Assembly (NCBI GenBank): GCA_036491415.1
Contig: DASXCC010000226.1
Coordinates: forward strand, 1 to 8,963
Length of the DNA stretch: 8,963 bases
Direction of reading: 5' to 3'
Source: JAICKN01 sp036491415
GTDB lineage: Bacteria > Acidobacteriota > Terriglobia > Terriglobales > Acidobacteriaceae
Below the pieces are notes generated by a model. It was not told the DNA's origin. It saw only the letters and a list, made by a program, of their open reading frames with translations, and did not search any database. How positions within the stretch are numbered: position 1 is the first letter of the stretch; every line of letters starts with the position of its first letter. A program made the position numbers and the translations under genes. This document shows positions 7,017 through 8,963 of this stretch, piece by piece.

Positions 7017-8165
7017 ATGAATGTTCCTTTACTTGATCTTAAGGCCCAATACGCACCTATTAAAGATGATGTGGAAGCGGCGATTTCCGAAGTGCTGGCT
7101 TCGCAGCAATTCATCCTGGGGCCAAAGGTGGAGGAATGCGAGAAGGCTGTCGCCGCTTATTCCGCCTGTTCTTATGGGGTTGGCATGTCTTCCGGCAGCG
7201 ACGCGCTGCTTGCCTGTTTGATGGCCGAAAACATTGGCCCGGGCGATGAGGTCATTACAACTCCTTATTCTTTCTTTGCCACGGCTGGGGCTATCGCCCG
7301 GCTTGGCGCGACACCGATTTTCGTGGATATTGATCCCGCGACATACAACATTAATCCATCGCAGATCGCGGCGAAGATCACCAGGAAGACACGCGCGATC
7401 ATGCCCGTACATCTTTATGGGCAGATGGCCGACATGGATCCCATCATGGAGTTGGCGCGCGCACACAAGCTGATTGTGGTCGAAGATGCCGCCCAGGCCA
7501 TCGGCGCGGAATATAAAGGACGCCGCGCTGGTTCCATCGGGCACTATGGATGTTTTTCGTTTTTTCCTTCGAAGAATCTGGGCGCGGCCGGTGATGGGGG
7601 CATGATTGTCACGAATGACGCAGAATGCGCGGAGAAGCTGCGAATCCTGCGCAATCACGGATCGAACCCCAAGTACTATCACAAAGTCATTGGCGGAAAT
7701 TTTCGGCTCGACGCGCTTCAGGCTGCCGTCGTCACAGTGAAACTCAAGCATCTCGATAGTTGGACTGCGGGGCGCCAACACAATGCTCAGAAATACAATA
7801 AGCTGTTCGCGAAGGCGAGCGCATCCATCATTCTTCCAACAATTGCGCTTCCGGCAATTGCGGCGAATCGCCACATCTTCAATCAGTATGTTATTCGTGT
7901 TCCCCAAAGAGATGAACTGCAGGCGCACTTGCAGAAGAAGGGAATTGGCACAGAGGTTTATTATCCGGTCCCGTTGCATTTGCAGGAGTGCTTCGCATAT
8001 CTCGGATACAAGGCTGGCGAATTTCCCCAAAGCGAGTTGGCCGCGAAGCAAACGATTGCGCTGCCGATTTTCCCCGAATTGACCGAGCAGCAACTGGAAT
8101 ATGTAGTGGATTCAATTCGCGAATTCATGACGAAAAATTCTTCCATAAATTCGAACAATAAATAA
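7017..8165 (+). CDS. DegT/DnrJ/EryC1/StrS family PLP-dependent aminotransferase
   Basis: This is a cytoplasmic PLP enzyme that typically transfers an amino group (usually from Glu) to a nucleotide-linked keto-sugar during synthesis of amino sugars for O-antigen, capsule or glycans. From the chosen start it has 382 aa. Landmarks are MNVPLLDLKAQY (classic family N-terminus), FILGPKVEECEK near 32-43, GMSSGSDALL near 56-65, TPYSFFATAGAI near 82-93, VHLYGQMADM near 131-140, VEDAAQAIGAEYKG near 155-168 (Asp157 contacts the PLP ring nitrogen), SFFPSKNLGAAGDGG near 181-195 (Lys186 is the Schiff-base lysine), GGNFRLDALQAA near 226-237 and GIGTEVYYPVPLHLQECF near 309-326. The open frame extends back to 6918, but those 33 codons do not resemble the family. 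The ATG at 7017 is therefore preferred, with GAAAG eight bases upstream. The substrate cannot be assigned; it resembles hexuluronate or 3-keto-sugar aminotransferases. No other sugar genes are adjacent. Confidence 0.93.
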   Translation: MNVPLLDLKAQYAPIKDDVEAAISEVLASQQFILGPKVEECEKAVAAYSACSYGVGMSSGSDALLACLMAENIGPGDEVITTPYSFFATAGAIARLGATPIFVDIDPATYNINPSQIAAKITRKTRAIMPVHLYGQMADMDPIMELARAHKLIVVEDAAQAIGAEYKGRRAGSIGHYGCFSFFPSKNLGAAGDGGMIVTNDAECAEKLRILRNHGSNPKYYHKVIGGNFRLDALQAAVVTVKLKHLDSWTAGRQHNAQKYNKLFAKASASIILPTIALPAIAANRHIFNQYVIRVPQRDELQAHLQKKGIGTEVYYPVPLHLQECFAYLGYKAGEFPQSELAAKQTIALPIFPELTEQQLEYVVDSIREFMTKNSSINSNNK

Positions 8166-8226
8166 TTTGCCGGAACTCCTCAGCAATAATTTCGAAAACC
8201 CTGGTAATAATTTTTGAAACCTTGGT
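8161..8226 (+). repeat. Threefold AATAATTT imperfect direct repeats
   Basis: The octamer AATAATTT occurs at 8161-8168 (overlapping the aminotransferase stop codon), 8185-8192 and 8206-8213, giving spacings of 24 and 21 bp. The second and third units are alike over 21 bp (8185-8205 and 8206-8226; 17 of 21 positions identical), each ending in TGGT. The units are adjacent and tandem. The roughly two-helical-turn spacing would suit cooperative binding of a protein on one DNA face, or may simply reflect a local duplication. Confidence 0.5.
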
Positions 8227-8277
8227 CGCGAGTGTCCTCGATTCGCGCAATCGCTCGCGAACCAGCGTCCTCTTTTT
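8223..8277 (+). terminator. Probable terminator hairpin after the aminotransferase gene
   Basis: Outer arms TGGT-CGCGAG (8223-8232) and CTCGCG-A-ACCA (8254-8264) pair with a single bulged A (8260). An inner perfect stem, CGATT (8239-8243) with AATCG (8249-8253), closes a 5-nt loop. It leaves six unpaired bases, TGTCCT, on the 5' side. A T5 tract follows at 8273-8277, eight bases after the stem, which is further than ideal for intrinsic termination. It lies about 60 nt past the aminotransferase stop, so it may insulate that gene from the pqqD-like gene. The dyad is also well placed, about 80-110 bp before the predicted sigma-54 start site, to be an activator binding site. Confidence 0.5.
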
Positions 8278-8308
8278 GAACAGTCGTACCTATCTAGCCA
8301 ACGATTTT

Positions 8309-8324
8309 TGGCAGCAATTTTGCT
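8309..8324 (+). promoter_or_regulatory. Putative sigma-54 (-24/-12) promoter
   Basis: The 16-mer TGGCAGCAATTTTGCT fits the RpoN consensus TGGCACG-N4-TTGCW. All five of the TGGCA bases match, and so do all five of TTGCT. The GG (8310-8311) and GC (8322-8323) doublets have the required spacing. Transcription would start near 8335, about 35 nt before the TTG start and 70 nt before the alternative ATG of the PqqD-like gene. A caveat is that AGCAA-TT-TTGCT (8313-8324) is also a perfect small palindrome, so part of the match could come from another dyad. An enhancer-binding activator would be required; none is encoded in this window. Confidence 0.55.
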
Positions 8325-8346
8325 ATGTTTAGCGGCAGTATCCAAA

Positions 8347-8368
8347 ACTTGGACACTGCAAGTGTGTC
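8347..8368 (+). other. Small alternative hairpins just before the pqqD-like start
   Basis: Three short perfect pairings overlap: ACTTG (8347-8351) with CAAGT (8359-8363), ACACT (8353-8357) with AGTGT (8361-8365), and GACAC (8352-8356) with GTGTC (8364-8368). They are mutually exclusive and end immediately before the TTG at 8369. They could shape access to the start site in the leader RNA, or act as a DNA dyad. Stem lengths of only 5 bp make this weak. Confidence 0.3.
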
Positions 8369-8701
8369 TTGAAGAAGGAGTTCGCCACGACAGGTTGTCG
8401 TTACATGCAGTCAGACAGCGTAGTTTCCCGCGTCATTGCGGGGGAAACTCTGATCGTCCCTGTGCGCGGCGGAGTTGGCGACCTTGCTTCCATTTACAGC
8501 CTGAATGAGCTCGGGAGTTTTCTTTGGCAGCTTTTGAATCCTCCGAAGACCTTTAATGAATTAGTAACCATTGTCGTGGATGAGTATGAAGTATCCACTG
8601 AAACGGCGCAGTGCGACATCCGCAATTTTTTCGGAAAGATAAAAGATGCGGGACTGATTAAGGAAGCGGCGGTTTCACTGCCTGCTGAAAGTGTTGCTTG
8701 A
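8369..8701 (+). CDS. PqqD-like protein (RiPP recognition element)
   Basis: This is a small winged-helix protein of the PqqD/RRE family, which binds the leader of a ribosomally made peptide and presents it to a radical SAM enzyme. The fold signature is SVVSRVIAGETLIVPVRGG (about 17-35), SIYSLNELGSFLWQLL (about 41-56), TFNELVTIVVDEYEVSTETA (about 61-80) and DIRNFFGKIKDAGLI (about 83-97). At 110 aa it is near the usual 90-110. The frame begins with TTG at 8369. An ATG at 8405 (residue 13) is an alternative, but residues 10-12 (CRY) fit the region preceding this domain in relatives, so TTG is favoured. Oddly, an excellent Shine-Dalgarno-like AAGAAGGAG lies just after the TTG and about 24 nt before the ATG, serving neither start at normal spacing. 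A radical SAM gene follows after 37 nt, and a sigma-54-like promoter precedes it. It need not make PQQ; the pqqA, B and C genes are not seen here. Confidence 0.85.
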   Translation: MKKEFATTGCRYMQSDSVVSRVIAGETLIVPVRGGVGDLASIYSLNELGSFLWQLLNPPKTFNELVTIVVDEYEVSTETAQCDIRNFFGKIKDAGLIKEAAVSLPAESVA

Positions 8702-8738
8702 CGCAACGGCACGAGGATGAACTGCTCGCGGAGATGAG

Positions 8739-8963
8739 ATGAATTCTGGCAGTTACACAGAGCTGAGCCGAACGCTTCATCAGCCTGGCGCGCGTACACC
8801 TCTGGAAGTGTCGCTGGAAATTACCCACCGCTGTCCTCTCGAATGCCAGCATTGCTACAACAACCTTGCCATGGGAGATCTGGCGGCCCGCAATCGTGAG
8901 CTCAGTAAAGAAGAGTACTTCCGCATCCTCGATGAAATTACGGACATGGGCTGCTTCTGGCTC
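8739..8963 (+). CDS. Radical SAM enzyme, N-terminal part (cut by window end)
   Basis: The first 75 residues are present and the frame is still open at the window edge. The core motif is LEITHRCPLECQHCYN (about 26-41). Cys32, Cys36 and Cys39 form the CxxxCxxC that holds the 4Fe-4S cluster used to cleave S-adenosylmethionine. LSKEEYFRILDEITDMGCFWL (55-75) corresponds to the first helix and strand that normally lead into the GGEP motif, which would lie just outside the window. The ATG at 8739 is supported by GGAG at 8730-8733, five bases upstream. Adjacency to the PqqD-like gene suggests a peptide-modifying enzyme, probably with a C-terminal SPASM domain, but that part is not visible. The substrate is unknown. 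Confidence 0.9.
   Translation, partial: MNSGSYTELSRTLHQPGARTPLEVSLEITHRCPLECQHCYNNLAMGDLAARNRELSKEEYFRILDEITDMGCFWL

Noticed and set aside
7029..8093. 354-codon open frame on the minus strand opposite the aminotransferase gene
   Set aside because: No family features; it mirrors the codon structure of the well-supported DegT-family gene.
8308..8508. 66-codon plus-strand frame overlapping the promoter and the pqqD-like gene
   Set aside because: It has no plausible ribosome-binding site, overlaps the PqqD-like frame and lacks any recognisable signature.
8717..8737. Six-codon ORF (MNCSRR) just before the radical SAM gene
   Set aside because: Too short and with a poorly spaced ribosome-binding site; it looks like chance overlap with the GGAG site of the radical SAM gene.

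Overview
This window looks like a chromosomal piece from a Gram-negative-type bacterium, most plausibly an acidobacterium (Terriglobia-like). The evidence is moderate GC content, an alpha2-beta2 glycyl-tRNA synthetase, long Lys-rich proteins, a short dispersed palindrome of the GTCATTCCGAGC type between genes, and a putative sigma-54 promoter. This taxonomic call is inference, since no rRNA or other marker gene is present.

Region 1 (60-6887, minus strand) is a housekeeping operon transcribed recO -> glyQ -> glyS -> ppdK. A plausible sigma-70 promoter lies just upstream of recO (6911-6939). Spacings are 40 nt (recO-glyQ), 21 nt (glyQ-glyS) and 101 nt (glyS-ppdK). The last gap carries a REP-like inverted repeat. 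The genes encode a recombination mediator, both subunits of glycyl-tRNA synthetase and pyruvate phosphate dikinase. All four look complete. GlyQ is long for its family because of an internal insertion and a Lys-rich tail. RecO keeps only three of the four usual zinc-finger cysteines.

Region 2 (7017-8165, plus strand) is a divergently transcribed PLP-dependent sugar aminotransferase of the DegT/DnrJ/EryC1/StrS family. It is followed by AT-rich imperfect repeats and a strong hairpin with a T-tract.

Region 3 (8166-8963, plus strand) is the most interesting part. A 203-nt intergenic region contains a near-consensus sigma-54 (-24/-12) promoter and a small hairpin. They lie ahead of a PqqD-like RiPP recognition element protein with an apparent TTG start. 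A radical SAM enzyme with an intact CxxxCxxC cluster motif follows and is cut off by the window edge. Together these look like the first two genes of a peptide-modifying (RiPP-type) cluster. No convincing precursor peptide gene is visible, so it would have to lie downstream of the window or elsewhere. No tRNA, rRNA, CRISPR array or insertion sequence was seen. No stretch longer than 300 bases lacks a gene.
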